A stretch of DNA of 64,000 nucleotides, from positions 44,351,277 to 44,415,276 of the forward strand of contig NC_065543.1 of assembly GCF_932294415.1 (NCBI RefSeq), written 5' to 3'. The stretch comes from Quercus robur. Its lineage: Eukaryota; Streptophyta; Magnoliopsida; Fagales; Fagaceae. Shown in pieces: positions 24,851 through 36,665 of this stretch. The position numbers were made by a program, and so were the translations under genes. The stretch's first letter is position 1; each line of letters begins with the position of its first letter. The notes beneath the pieces are model-generated. The model saw nothing but the letters and a program-made list of their open reading frames with translations. It was not told where the DNA came from and did no database searches.

Positions 24851-25243
24851 CATTCGTGAAGTGTTCATATTTTTCTTGGATTTTGGATTTGTTGTTTGTG
24901 CACAAACCGGTCTCAATGGAATAAGTCATTCCTTTAAAGAATCATGACTAATAGCCAATACTACTTAGTTTGCTTCCACCTTTTGTTCCTCTCAACTCTC
25001 TTTATAAATGAGCATGAATTTAATTATTTAATTATTATTTTAACACTTCCATTCACAAACTCCCAAAAAAAAAAAAAAAAAAAAGTCTGATGTTGTGTGG
25101 ACTGAAACTTCCTATTAATGAGTGAGATACAACACATAAAATTTCTTAAAATTTTAAACTGAAAATAAAGTGGAACATAGTTTGAACTTTGGGTTATCTA
25201 CTTTGACATTATTATAAATAATTATTTATTTTAATAAAATGAA

Positions 25244-25432
25244 AAATGCTACGTCCATAATATTTTCATAACACTTTCACAATAAATTATAAATGATAAG
25301 TTGTTATTAGCTCTAATTTGAAAATACAACTTAAATTATTTTTTACCCGTCCATAACTTTTAATAACAACCAACTGTTTATAATTAATTTTGAAAATGTT
25401 GTAAAAATATTATGGACAGAGCATTTCTTTAA
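25244..25432. mobile_element. MITE, 'acgtccacaacattttc' family
   Basis: It begins gctacgtccataatatttt and ends in the reverse-complement-like text aaaatattatggacagagc. It is AT-rich with no coding capacity. Family members are at 25485-25656, 39770-39945 and 63826-63992, and a degraded one is near 23090-23240. Confidence 0.65.
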
Positions 25433-25484
25433 GAAAATTATCAATTTGCTCAAAATAATAAATACTATTGACATTTTGGATTGA

Positions 25485-25656
25485 GAAATGATATGTCCAC
25501 AACATTTTTACAACAAATCTTAAGTGGCAAGTTGTTATGGGTTGTTATTGTTGAGTTAAAAAAGTAATCTCAGTGCTACATTCAAATTTGAACCAATAAT
25601 AACTAATCACCCATGATTTGTTGTAAAAATGTTATGGACACAGTACTTCTCTTTTA
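25485..25656. mobile_element. MITE, 'acgtccacaacattttc' family
   Basis: It begins atatgtccacaacattttta and ends aaaaatgttatggacacagt, which are inverted copies. It is a close relative of the element just upstream. Confidence 0.7.
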
Positions 25657-25975
25657 GATTAGCCAAGAGAATTCAGTATTCCGATGTTTTATCCTAATAA
25701 TAGGGGGTAAAGCAAATGTTGTAATTCAAAAATCAAAATTTTATCATATATCTAAAATTTTTAATTAAAAAAAAAAAAAACATTTGGTTCTACTTTCCGA
25801 ACGTATTGAGTTAGTGGACGATTGGAGGCCAAATAGGCAAGTATTCTTTGAGTGAAGCCCGCATTGCCACGTGTATGAAAAAGCAGCTATGAACATCACC
25901 AACTTTGGATTTAAGGAAACGAAACAAACACCGAATCCTTCAAAATTCAAGAGCTGATTTTTAAGAAAAGAAGCA

Positions 25976-28918
25976 ATGGCATTGAGAGGAGCTGTTGCCA
26001 CAGCTTGTAACGTTGGAGGAAGACACAGAAACCCGTCTCTCCTATCAATTCCTCACTATCTTAAACTCAAATTCCATTACCCTCCTTCACATGCTCTCCA
26101 TAGATTCACAGCTTTTCCTATATACCAACCCGGTGGTGAGTCTCTATCTCTGTTCTCTATTTTCATCTTCCAAACTTTACTTGGTTCTTTCGGTTTGTAT
26201 AGAAACAATAAAAAGCAATTCTCATTGAAAACCAAGTTTTGGGTTTCATTTTTTTATGGTGTTTTAATGTTTTTCTTACAGAGAATATGACTTTGGACAT
26301 GATAGAATGGCAAAAAAGAACTTATGTGACCGACCCTTATTAGTTTGTTGAGGGTTTGTAGGATAGCCAGTTCCACACTTTGTTGTTGTTGTTGTTGTAA
26401 ATGTTTTTCCTTCGTTATTTGATGGAATAGAACCAATTTTAGGTGGAAACTAATTTAACAATTTTGATCAGTGACACTAAGAATTGAAGCAAGTTTTGTT
26501 GGTTGTTGTGCTATTTAAATTTATGCAGGACTTAAATATCCAATCCGTGCAATAAGCGAGGCTGCTGTGGATCCCTTAACACCCAAGAAAGAAGATGAAG
26601 AACAATCACCTCAGAATTGGACAATTAAAATGTTATATGATGGGGACTGCCCGCTTTGCATGCGTGAGGTCTGTCTTCAAGGACCTGTTTTTTGCATTTC
26701 TTCAAGAGCACACCTGATTTGTGTGTAAAATGTGTTGATTTGTGAATTTGGTCATTTTAAATATTTGATGTGTTTAAGTTCATTATATGTCAGGTCAACA
26801 TGCTCAGGGAGAGGAATAAGGACTATGGTACGATCAAATTTGTTGATATAAGTTCTGATGAATACTCTCCAGAGGATAATCAAGGCCTAGACTACAAAAC
26901 TGTATGTTCCAAACAATGCCGAAATTTGTAGTATACACGACTTGTTTGTCGAAGAGGGCTTGCTAGGATCTATAAGATAAGAAGTAGAAAATGAAGTATA
27001 TAAGTGACTGTAACACTACCTGTTAGTCATATCCAATATGACTTCACAGACTGATTTACTCTTTTTTTTTTGGTGGCTCTTATGGATCATTAGAAATTTC
27101 CTGAAAAATCCACGTGAAATCATGTGGCTCTGTGCTTTGGCCATAGGAAAGTAAATGATAACTTTGTAAAATACTTAATGGTATGCTACAATACAAATTT
27201 TAGAGCATCTTTGTGTCAGATTTATTGCAATACAGTGATGAAGTTCTGTTTTTTTTTTTTTTTTTCTTAGGTAATGGGAAGGATTCATGCCATCCTCTCT
27301 GATGGAACTGTAGTTACTGATGTTGAAGTACGCCGCATTTCCTACCCCTTTCATTTCTCCTATAATTGTATTTTTGCAGTGTCTGCTCTTCTCATTTCAC
27401 GTTTTACTTTATTTCCAAATTTCCACGTTATATAAATTCACTATCTTGTATTTATCTGTGTATGTGAGTAAGCATGCATATGTGCATGTCATCTATGTGA
27501 ATATGTATATACTTGTGTTACAGTGATCCAACCTATGGAATATATAAGAATAATGGGGGAAATAAAACACCATCGATCAATAGGTTTGGAAACTTCAACT
27601 AAGGCTATTCCATGACTAGAATCAATTAGTACAAGTACATGATTGTAAAACTTTGAATCTAATAAGTGTTCTAGACAATCACTAACTATCAAATATCTAA
27701 ACTCTAAAGGAGGCCAAAGCGCAGCCTAGGATGTGGAACTATGATCACCTCCATGATTCTATCATTTTACCAACGCTTGCATGGAAAGTTTATTGGGTCC
27801 TATTGTAGGCATGTGGACAATGATTCTCTCTAAGCCAATTTCCTTCTCAGTCCCCTTTGCAATTCAATAGTAAATGTCAATGGTTTGGGACACGTTTGGA
27901 ATTCTTTAGGTACACAATCTGTTTGAAGAAGATGGCTAAAGAACTCTGTTAAGATGTTACTTAATCTGCCACTGCTTCCTTTATCTGATATTCTCATTCC
28001 TGCATATGACAACTTTACAGGCATTTAGAAGACTATATGAACAAGTTGGTCTTGGTTGGGTTTATGCCATTACCAAATATGAACCTGTAAGTTTCTTTGT
28101 TCCTAATTTTACTTGTAGTTCAATCGAATGCTACCATTCTCTAGACGCATAAGGTTGTGGATAATGCTCCCTTGTCCTCTCATCATTATTTGTACTAAAT
28201 ATAACAATATGCATTTAACAGATTGCAACAATAACTGATGCCGTATATGGTGTTTGGGCTAAATATCGTCTTCAAATCACAGGTAAATTTGTATTGCATA
28301 AACAATTTTATGTTATGACCCCTTTAAAGTTCTTAGGCAGTCGTGCCTTCTTTGCTTCAGTTAAAAAAAGGTCTTGCTATAGCTGATTTTTTCCCCCTGG
28401 ATATTACATATTATAATAGAGTAGCACCAGCCTTGTGATACACACACCCAATTCAGTGACTCTTTAATCCTTGTGATAAGGAATTATTTCTTTTGATAAT
28501 CATTATATTGTCCACTAACAGAAAACCATATCATTTGGATTTAGTTGCACCATGAAAAAAATATCTGTGCGATTTTTTAACTTCTCTTTATGCACATTTT
28601 CAAAATCAAACTGAGCCTGCAACATGCTTCACTGGAAGCTCATGAAACTTGCTTTGAAAACTAACCACATTGATGACTAATCTGATTTTGCTCTGCTCAA
28701 TCAAATTCTTATCTTATAAATATTTTATGCAAACTTATCTGTTTTTGTCCAGGCCGGCCACCTTTAGAAGACATTTTGGAATTACGAAAGAAGAACAAGG
28801 TTTGTATACCACTGTGCAGGGATTAGCATATTTGGGTATATGGTGCTGATTAATGTTAGATGTTCTGTTTTCATTGCAGGATGAAGTATGTAATGACAGA
28901 AATTCATGTAAGAAGTGA
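25976..28918 (+). CDS. DCC-family (DUF393) thiol-disulfide oxidoreductase, probably organellar
   Basis: Eight exons are 25976-26135, 26529-26668, 26794-26901, 27271-27327, 28021-28086, 28222-28282, 28753-28799 and 28880-28918; all junctions are GT-AG and in phase, giving 225 residues. Residues 1 to about 65 are rich in Ser, His, Arg and Pro with few acids and look like a plastid or mitochondrial transit peptide. The catalytic motif YDGDCPLCMREV lies at residues 90-101, with the CxxC pair at C94 and C97 after the DGD signature of the DCC family. It is followed by NMLRERNKDYG and FVDISSDEYSP, then the conserved AFRRLYEQVGLGWVYAIT and YRLQITGRPPLEDIL blocks. The family is inferred to do dithiol-disulfide exchange; plant substrates are not known to me. 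Donor GTGAGT at 26136 was chosen for exon 1. The gene looks intact. Partial copies lie at 23757-24850 and 63005-63155. Confidence 0.9.
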
Positions 28919-30646
28919 CCTTGCTCGATAATTGCAAGAAGTCTAAGCTTTCCAGGCTCACTCTTCATTTTCTTACATATATGATCTTCAAAAATGAGTT
29001 GCATGTGGGCTCATAGCCAAAAGTCGTAATAAGATGAAGAGGTGTGGTAGTTCACATACACTTTTCAATTGATTTTAGTCATCAAATAGTCTAGTGATAT
29101 GATGCTCGTGTAATGCATAATGATGTGATAATACACTTTTGTTGGATGGGAAAAAGGAGATAACCAAGAAATCCCTCTTTAGAATTAATAAATTAGAGCC
29201 TTTTCTTATCATTCCAAACCACTTTCCACTTTGAACTTCCAAATGTTGACATAGATTATTATGAAAAGATGAATCTAGAGAGGTCTAGACGTTTTGTGGC
29301 CATTAGTCTCTGTTTGTATATAAGGTTTGACAATCTAATTGATTCTCAAACTTTAATATTTCATTCGTGTACATATGACTTGTTTTTTCTGTATTGTATC
29401 AGTTTTGTTAATTAGTAATAGGTGTGGCAGACACATGATATAGGTGAACAGTGTCAAAGATTTATTATTTGATTAAATTCAGTTTTAAATGGCTGGTTAG
29501 GCTCTGTTAATGGTATATGGAGTATACAGAGGCGTGAATATCTGAAATTATTCTAATGAGAAAATCAGTTTTCATTCTCAATTTGATATGACAAGAAACA
29601 GAACAAGGAACGGTGGATCATATAGTGAAATCTATAGAGTGGCAGATCAAATTTCTGTAGAACATATTGGGTCAACTTCAAGAAATAAACAATTGCAGCG
29701 TCTAGACACTGATCAATAGCAGAGGTAGACAATGCCCTCTCAAATGGGGGTTTTAAAGGCCCCTAGTTCAAGTGGGTTTCAAACGTTATTTTATCAGATA
29801 TACTGGAACATCACGATAAATGTGGTGAGGATATGAAGTCACATTGCAATGCTGGTATTAGGAAAGAATCTATCCAGAATTGGCAAGTGCTGCAATGGGA
29901 AGTCATTTTGATGCTATAAGGGAGCAGGATTTAACAGAATCAAAAGGAGGGCAACTGCTTATGTGCAAAGACAGATCGGGCAATAAAGTATTACCAGGAT
30001 GCGACTCTTGGGAATGTGACACAAAACGATACTGCAATCAATTCAACTCTTAGACCAGATATGACTCTTCAACTGAAAAATGGAATCACAAGCATCATTA
30101 TCCTATCAAGTGGCATCATGACTGTATATGAATGTTTATGGTCTGAAGCTTGGGCAACTGTTTTTTCTGTTTGTATTATTTTTCTATGGCTGCCGTGGTT
30201 GGGTCAGATGTGGTGTCCTAATATTCTGGCTTGTCTGGTTGTGTTTCCCTAACAGATGAATTTTTGACAACATCACATCACAGAAAAAAAAAAAAATTCT
30301 TGCTTCCAACAACCTTTTTAACAATAGAAACCTTGTTTTTGAAGTTTGAAAAATTGCATTGCAAATTTAATTATCTTAGCAGTTGGATGTGAGATCTTTA
30401 GTAAAGTATAAATACATACGCTGAATATAGTATAATTAACCTTACCAAAGTGTAAATGGATTCAATTTTCCATAAACAAGAAATTACATATGTGAAAAAT
30501 TTGCTTGCTTACATATTCTTGATTATAAAATTAAAAAAAAAAAAAAAAAAGACCACTTGAACAATTTCTGCAACCTGATTGTTATTGTCTCCTCGTTCCC
30601 TTGAAAGAAATGCTTGAAAAGCTGCTGATTGGAATCTCTGTAGGAG
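28919..30646. other. DCC gene 3' flank and convergent intergenic space
   Basis: The first few hundred bases are probably 3' UTR and are duplicated upstream (23757-24850). The rest, up to the convergent membrane-protein gene, is unassigned. A 78-codon ORF at 30016-30252 has a hydrophobic C-terminus but no family match that I recognise, and no splice or promoter context. Confidence 0.5.
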
Positions 30647-33576
30647 CTAGCCATATATCTGACAAACAAATTGATAAATTTGTTTGTACGAACACAGTAC
30701 CCCTATGATAAGGATTGAACATAAATTGACCATGAATAGCCGAAGGGGGGAAATGAGTATTGAGGCAGGTAGCTCAATAGCAATGGTTCCAAAAACTAGA
30801 TAGATGAACCTGAGTATGGAAAGGTACTCAGAGTGTTTAGGCAGTACCGATATCAACACATATGCAAGGCCGTAGACGAATATAGCCACAAGGAAAAGCA
30901 AGAAAATAGCATGATGCGTTTCAAGTGGAGAGATGTCCGAGGAGCGAAAGTGAAAACCAATTATGGCAAACAGAAGAGCGATGAGGAAAAAAAGTAGCTT
31001 TTGAAATGCTTCAAAGATACCGAGAGCTTCCTCCCTGGCAGAAACACAAACAAGAAATCCTTCAGCTTTAATATTCTTTTTCTTCCAAACATAAGGAAAT
31101 CAAAATCCCACAAAATCCACTTAACTTAAAAAAAAAAAAAAAAAAACTAAAGGAAATGACCTCAGATTTATTAGGTTTCTCTCCCAAAGCTACCAAAATG
31201 AGTGCAATACAACTTGAAGAGATGAACAAGCCAATAACAATAGTATTTCATTCACCCTTAGTACAAGAAATAATTTCTGAAAATTTGTCTTATCAAGAAT
31301 TCTAAAAATTCACTCTTTATATGTGTGATTGCAATACTGAGTTTACAATAATTAGAGTCATTCAATAAGCTATAGGTCTGATACAAGACTTATTGTTCCT
31401 CATACATGCAGCAATATTGATGTTGAAATGTAAACAACAACAATCAAGCCTTAGTCCCAAAACTTTCAAATTGGCTTGGGAACCTCTATAGACTAATGAA
31501 AGTTGGCCACATATTTTCTTTTCCACCATTCTATCTTATCCAAAATCGTACTCTTTGGTTACCTCCTTAATTGATATCTCCTTTTTTACTACTTCCATTA
31601 ATGTTATTTTAGAATGAAAGTAAACTAGTGAATAAGATGTGGCTCCTGTGAGCAACACCAAAAACAAATAGTAACCAAAACAATGGCTGACAATTTGTCC
31701 ACAAACAACCAGTATTCTTACAAGACAATCACCCACACTCCTATCAGCAACCCAGCAATTAGTAAAGCAACACAACAGTTCCAAACTAACACATCTGATG
31801 TAGCAATGGAACATTAAAATGTTACTACTTTACAAATTTGCATATTCAAGATTTATTTTCTGGGGCCATGCTTGAAGTCCAGTTGAAGTAAAAGTCATGT
31901 GATTTTAAAGGTCTATTTGTGTGTCTTTGGGTTAAAACAGTTTTTGATATGGAATTTTATTTAGTAAGTTATGGTCAATTTTGTATTTAGGAGCAAAATT
32001 GTGATTTCTAAAATCCCTATGAATTAAGGATATTTTGGTAATTTAGTAACTTTAGTTGAGTCTAGGATTTTGTAGGAGATCTTAAATATCTTACTTTTTA
32101 TTTTGTTAGACTCCAGTGACCCATGGATCAAAGGTGGAACATAAAAGACAATGGGATGCACTACTTGATTAGGCTAGAGTGAAAGCAATGGAAGAAGCAC
32201 TTGCTTTTGATGAGCTAGGAATTGAGCGTACTCTTCCTTTGGTATGGAGACAAATTCTATCTTTAGAGTCATCTTGGGTGTTTAATGTGGCCAATGAAGG
32301 ACAAAGTTCAAGCATAGTATTCACTGCAGTTTTGCCTTTGAATACAAAATTGACCAATAACTTGTTAAATAAAAACCCATATTAAAAACTGTTTTAACCT
32401 CAGGACACATAAATAAACGTTCAAAAACAAATTATTTTTACTTTAATTGAATTTCACACCTAGATCCTTAGAAGAATTTTGAAGTAATAACAAATTAATC
32501 TTCAACAACTACATCAAACCAAAAAAGAAAAAAATTGTAACTCTATTACAAAAACATACCATGAATTGAGCAATAATTCAGAAACTCAAATCACGTAAAA
32601 CAAATCCCAACTGAGAATGGACAGCCCAAAAAAAAAAAAAAATCAATTATACAGCCATGAAACAGATGGTTAACAATAAACTTCCCTTCCAACTTTTTTT
32701 GTTGTTGATAGATATAAAGTTCCCTTTCAACTTCAACCAATAATTTTAACAATTACATATTAATAAATATAAATATATAATAAGCATAATAATATGCTTT
32801 ATCTAACCCATCGAAATAATCCCAAATTATGCATATCCAGAAGCTAGCCCCTAAGTTCAATGAGCTAATACAAGTACATAACATGAAGAACATATTTATA
32901 CAAGAACCCAAATCTGTTCAATAGGTGATAGAAAGCTTCCAAAATTGAAACCTTCAATAAATTAACTGCCGAATTTAAGTTAATTCTTGTAGAAAACTAA
33001 AAGGCAAATAACAATCAAATTTGAAAAATTGAAAAACGAAGGATAAACTAAACCTGTTCAGTACGTAAACAAGTGCTTCAGAAATTAGTTTGACCACTTC
33101 GATCGCAGCAGTTTTTAAGCTGAAACTCGTAGAAAACAAAAGTTAAAAAATCAATTATTAAACAAAAATTGATCCAATCATCTTGAAAAAAATGAAAAAC
33201 AAAGGAATAGAGCTATAAAACCGAGAACCCAAACCTCTTCAGTATGACATAAAAAGCTTTCAAAATAAAAGCTCTCAATCTGTTAGTTGAGCTCACAGCT
33301 TCATCTGAGTTGACGCTGATTAAGAATAAAAAATGAATATCAATTATTAAACAAAGAAAAGATCCAAGTAACAATAAAATTAGTAAATTGGATAAAAAAA
33401 AATAAAGAATATCAGTATCAATGCGAGCTATTTATGCCCAAACACAAAGGTTTGGGCTTGGATCCAAGTCCAACCTCAGTAAAATCCACGTATCTTAACA
33501 GGCCTAGACCTGCAGTCACAAACTTCCATTGAAGCTCACAACGCTTCTGTCCGCCGCCGACCGATGCTGATGCCAT
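30647..33576 (-). CDS. Uncharacterised small membrane protein, about 4 transmembrane helices
   Basis: Exons on the minus strand are about 33510-33576, 33235-33304, 33054-33119 and 30647-31034, giving 196 residues. An alternative exon 1 donor (GTGAGC at 33539) keeps frame and gives 186 residues. The N-terminus (MASASVGGGQKR) is soluble; the middle is amphipathic (AIEVVKLISEALVYVLNR, then EEALGIFEAFQK). Four hydrophobic segments follow, for example LLFFLIALLFAIIG, AIFLLFLVAIFVYGLAYVL, FIYLVFGTIAIELPA and LCSILIIGVLC, and the protein ends YQFVCQIYG. I do not recognise the family. Evidence for a real gene is the consistent phase across three introns, each with GT and AG, and the absence of stops. 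Exon 1 is the least certain. The last intron (2 kb) contains a long-TIR element. Confidence 0.62.
31911..32425. mobile_element. Long-TIR DNA element in an intron of the membrane-protein gene
   Basis: Roughly the first 85 bp (including ggttaaaacagtttttgata) recur as an imperfect reverse complement at the right end (aaaaactgttttaacctc). The length, about 515 bp, and the long TIRs suggest a Mutator-type non-autonomous element. No clear 9-bp TSD was found. The overlapping ORFs at 32169-32385 are incidental. Confidence 0.6.
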
Positions 33577-33882
33577 ACCCATCAATATTATTATCATTAT
33601 TAATTAGCTGGAGTTTCTGACAAAAACGAAAGAGGAGGATAAGAGAGAAGCGTTGAAGGGGTTTTGAAGGGAGAGCGATTTGTTGCCGTGAAGAGAGAGA
33701 AATCATTAACGTTAACGGTTAATCGCCGTTTTCTCTTAAAACTCACACGTGTTTTTTTTTTTTACAAAATTTTGATACAAAATTAAACCTAAGTTTTCAA
33801 TCTTACTTAATATCATTCACACTATTACATATTTTGAAAATCTAACAGTTTAATTGCATGTTCTATATGTTCTTAATACAAA
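33577..33882. other. Upstream region of the membrane-protein gene
   Basis: This is the probable promoter and 5' UTR, with GA-rich text near 33640-33700. From about 33755 it passes into a repeat related to 14838-15172. Confidence 0.45.
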
Positions 33883-34392
33883 CTAGCCTCTGAGCACGCC
33901 CTTACTCGCGTGCTCAGAAGCTCTTCTATTTTTTTTGGTAAAGATTAATAATTTGGATTTATTATAATTTGAGATTTTTACTTTTTCCAATCACCAAAAA
34001 AAAAAAAAAAAAAAACAACAACAACAACAACGTGGGATGAGTTTTGTAGATTAGAGGAGTTTTAAAACTAACAAAAGAGTGATCCTATTTTATAGGTAGT
34101 TAGTGAGTAGAAGTAGGAATTTAAATCAACTTAAAAGTAGGAGTTTATTAGAAGCATGAAGGTATTTCAACGTAGAAGTACGAATTTATTTTTTTTGTCA
34201 ATTTACTATTTTAACCCTATTTTTAAGTTTTAGGTAGGGATATTTTTGACAGTAAAAAACAATAACTAACTTTCTTTTGCCAATTTACTATTTTAGCCCC
34301 ATTTTTAAGTTGTTGGTTAATTAATTTAGGAGTATTTTTGACAGAAAAAAAAAAAAAAAACTAACTTTCTGAATTCTCTTAATATATACAGA
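33883..34392 (-). mobile_element. Complete short non-autonomous Helitron (510 bp)
   Basis: On the minus strand the element begins TCTGTATATATTAAGAG. It ends with a hairpin (stem TGAGCACGC / GCGTGCTCA around a short loop) followed by GAGGCTAG, and it sits between host A and T. This gives A|TC...CTAG|T, the Helitron insertion signature with no target duplication. The 3' hairpin starts 10-12 bases before CTAG, as expected. Inside are two tandem copies of an approximately 95-bp segment (about 34197-34360). It is inserted in an older repeat whose halves lie at about 33755-33882 and 34393-34690. Confidence 0.82.
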
Positions 34393-35060
34393 TATCAAAT
34401 TTTATGCCAATTGGATATTATTTATTATATGATTTATAAGTTTACATTTTATGCATAATTTTAAACTACAAAAAAAATTACAATTTAAATAATTTATTAA
34501 TGATATAATTATTGATTTTTAATTTTATAAAATTTTTGCAAGTATGGAGAATATAAGAAAAAAAAATAATCCAAGAGTGAATTTGTTAAAATTTACCATC
34601 AATAAAAAAGTTGTTGCTTAAAACTACAATCAATTTTGAGACTACACTTTTTATTGTATTTACAACTGCCCTGTTTGCAGAACAGTCGCAGAAAATCCTT
34701 GTCCAAATTCCAAAATATATCATGAACAGAAAAAGGTTTTTGAGGGAGGAGTTTTGAGAGTCAGAGATAACGAACGTATAATCTCGGCACTCCATGCACA
34801 GATTGCAAGCTATACCTTCTCAGCATCCACACATTTCCTCAAAACTCGATGAACGTTTTGTGGAAGTTGGCTTGTGTTGGCTTACGCACAAGCCAACTAT
34901 TACCTGTTTAACCGGTTTGGCTAATAACTAATAAGCCAACAATGACTAGAACATCAAGCAGTGGGAAATAACTAATAAGCTGATAAGAAAATATTGAAGA
35001 AGAAAATGAAAATAGTACCTATTACTTCTCTCCAAGTCCATTGTGGGATGTTTTTGGAAC
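34393..35060. other. Right half of an interrupted repeat, then unassigned DNA
   Basis: The segment 34393-34690 continues the MITE-like family seen at 14838-15172. The remaining roughly 370 bp are AT-rich, with a short inverted motif around ggcttgtg/cacaagcc near 34870-34900. No gene is seen. Confidence 0.4.
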
Positions 35061-35073
35061 CTTAAAGTATGTT

Positions 35074-35252
35074 TGAGGTATGTGGGAAGTGTTTGCAAGT
35101 TCAGAATGGGAAGGTATATATGTTCTTATATAGAGGGAAGTGTTTGCAAGTTTGGCTGAAAGAATTTTGTGTTGAAGGTATGTGGGAAGTGTTTTCTAGT
35201 TCAGAATGGGGAGGTCTATATGTTCTTATATAGAGGGAAGTGTTTGCAAGGT
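35074..35252. repeat. Two-copy tandem repeat, period about 104 bp
   Basis: The unit begins ggtatgtgggaagtgttt and ends tatagagggaagtgtttgca. It occurs at about 35074 and 35178, directly before the larger array. Confidence 0.85.
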
Positions 35253-35269
35253 TTAATATTTTTGGTTTT

Positions 35270-36665
35270 GAGTAATATTAATATTTTTGGAGGGGCGACT
35301 CTGGGAAAACTGTCGGAAACTGTTGAAGTAGGGACACTTTGTGTTGAAATTTTTGGAATTTTGTGTTGTGAAGTAGGGACACTTTTGTGTTAATATTTTT
35401 GGTTTTGAGTAATATTAATATTTTTGGAGTGGAGACTTTTGGAAACTGTCGGAAAGTGTTGAAGATACACTTATAACTGTTGAAGTAGGGACACTTTGTG
35501 TTGAAACTTTCCTTCACACAATACTAATAAGGGTATTAGCAATTGCTTGATCTCGAATTTGGAAACTGTTGAAGTAGGGATACTTTGTGTTGAAACTTTT
35601 GGAATATTTTGTGTTGTGAAGTAGGGACACTTTTGTGTTAATATTTTTGGTTTTGAGTAATATTAATATTTTTGGAGTGGAGACTTTTGGAAATCTCGAA
35701 ATGGAAACTGTTGAAGTAGGGACACTTTGTGTTGAAACTGGAATATTTTGTGTTGTGAAGTAGGAACACTTTTGTGTTGGAATTTATATTTTGTGTTGTG
35801 AAGTAGGGATACTTTTGTGTTAATATTTTTGGTTTTGAGTCAAATTTGGAAACTGTTGAAGTAGGGACACTTTGTGTTGAAACTTTTGGAATATTTTGTG
35901 TTGTGAAGTAGGGACACTTTTGTGTTAATATTTTTGGTTTTGAGTAATATTAATATTTTTGGAGTGGAGACTTTGGAAATCTCGAATTTGGAGATTGTTG
36001 AAGTAGGGACACTTTGTGTTGAAACTTTTGGAATATTTTGTGTTGTGAAGGTAGGGACACTTTTGTGTTAATATTTTTGGTTTTGAGTAATATTAATATT
36101 TTTGGAGTGGAGACTTTTGGAAATCTCGAATTTGGAAACTGTTGAAGTAGGGACACTTTGTGTTGAAACTGGAATATTTTGTGTTGTGAAGTAGGGACAC
36201 TTTTGTGTTGGAATTTATATTTTGTGTTGTGAAGTAGGGATATTTTTGTGTTAATATTTTTGGTTTTGAGTCGAATTTGGAAACTGTTGAAGTAGGGACA
36301 CTTTGTGTTGAAACTTTTGGAATATTTTGTGTTGTGAAGTAGGGACACTTTTGTGTTGGAATTTTATGTTGTGATGTGAAGTAGGGATACTTTTGTGTTA
36401 ATATTTTTGGTTTTGAGTAAAGTGGAGACTTTTGGAAATCTCGAATTTGGAAACTGTTGAAGTAGGGACACTTTGTGTTGAAACTGGAATATTTTGTGTT
36501 GTGAAGTAGGGACACTTTGTGTTGAAACTGGAATATTTTGTGTTGTGAAGTAGGGACATTTTTGTGTTGGAATTTTATGTTGTGATGTATGTTAATATTT
36601 TTGGTTTTGAGTAATATTAATATTTTTGGAGTGGAGACTTTTGGAAACTGTTGAATATACACTTT
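35270..36665. repeat. Tandem array, period about 143 bp, nine to ten irregular units
   Basis: The anchor gttgaagtagggacactttg recurs near 35329, 35481, 35567, 35710, 35858, 36000, 36142, 36291 and 36463, mostly 134-173 bp apart, with one short 86-bp step. A full unit also contains a second related half (gtgaagtagggacacttttg), so it is a dimer of two diverged subunits plus a spacer with gagtaatattaatattt. Some units lack the spacer. Long ORFs on the minus strand (up to 189 codons) arise because the repeat lacks stops in those frames and are not genes. Confidence 0.9.

Larger units (their letters stand above)
24851..25975. other. Intergenic DNA upstream of the DCC gene, with two MITEs
   Basis: Two copies of the same MITE family lie almost back to back at 25244-25432 and 25485-25656. 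The last 150 bp before the ATG probably hold the DCC gene's 5' UTR and core promoter; the sequence acgtgt (25870) is an ACGT-core element. Confidence 0.5.

Noticed and set aside
36093..36662. 189-codon minus-strand ORF
   Set aside because: It lies entirely in the 143-bp tandem array; the repeat happens to lack stops in that frame, and the translation is just the repeat read several times.
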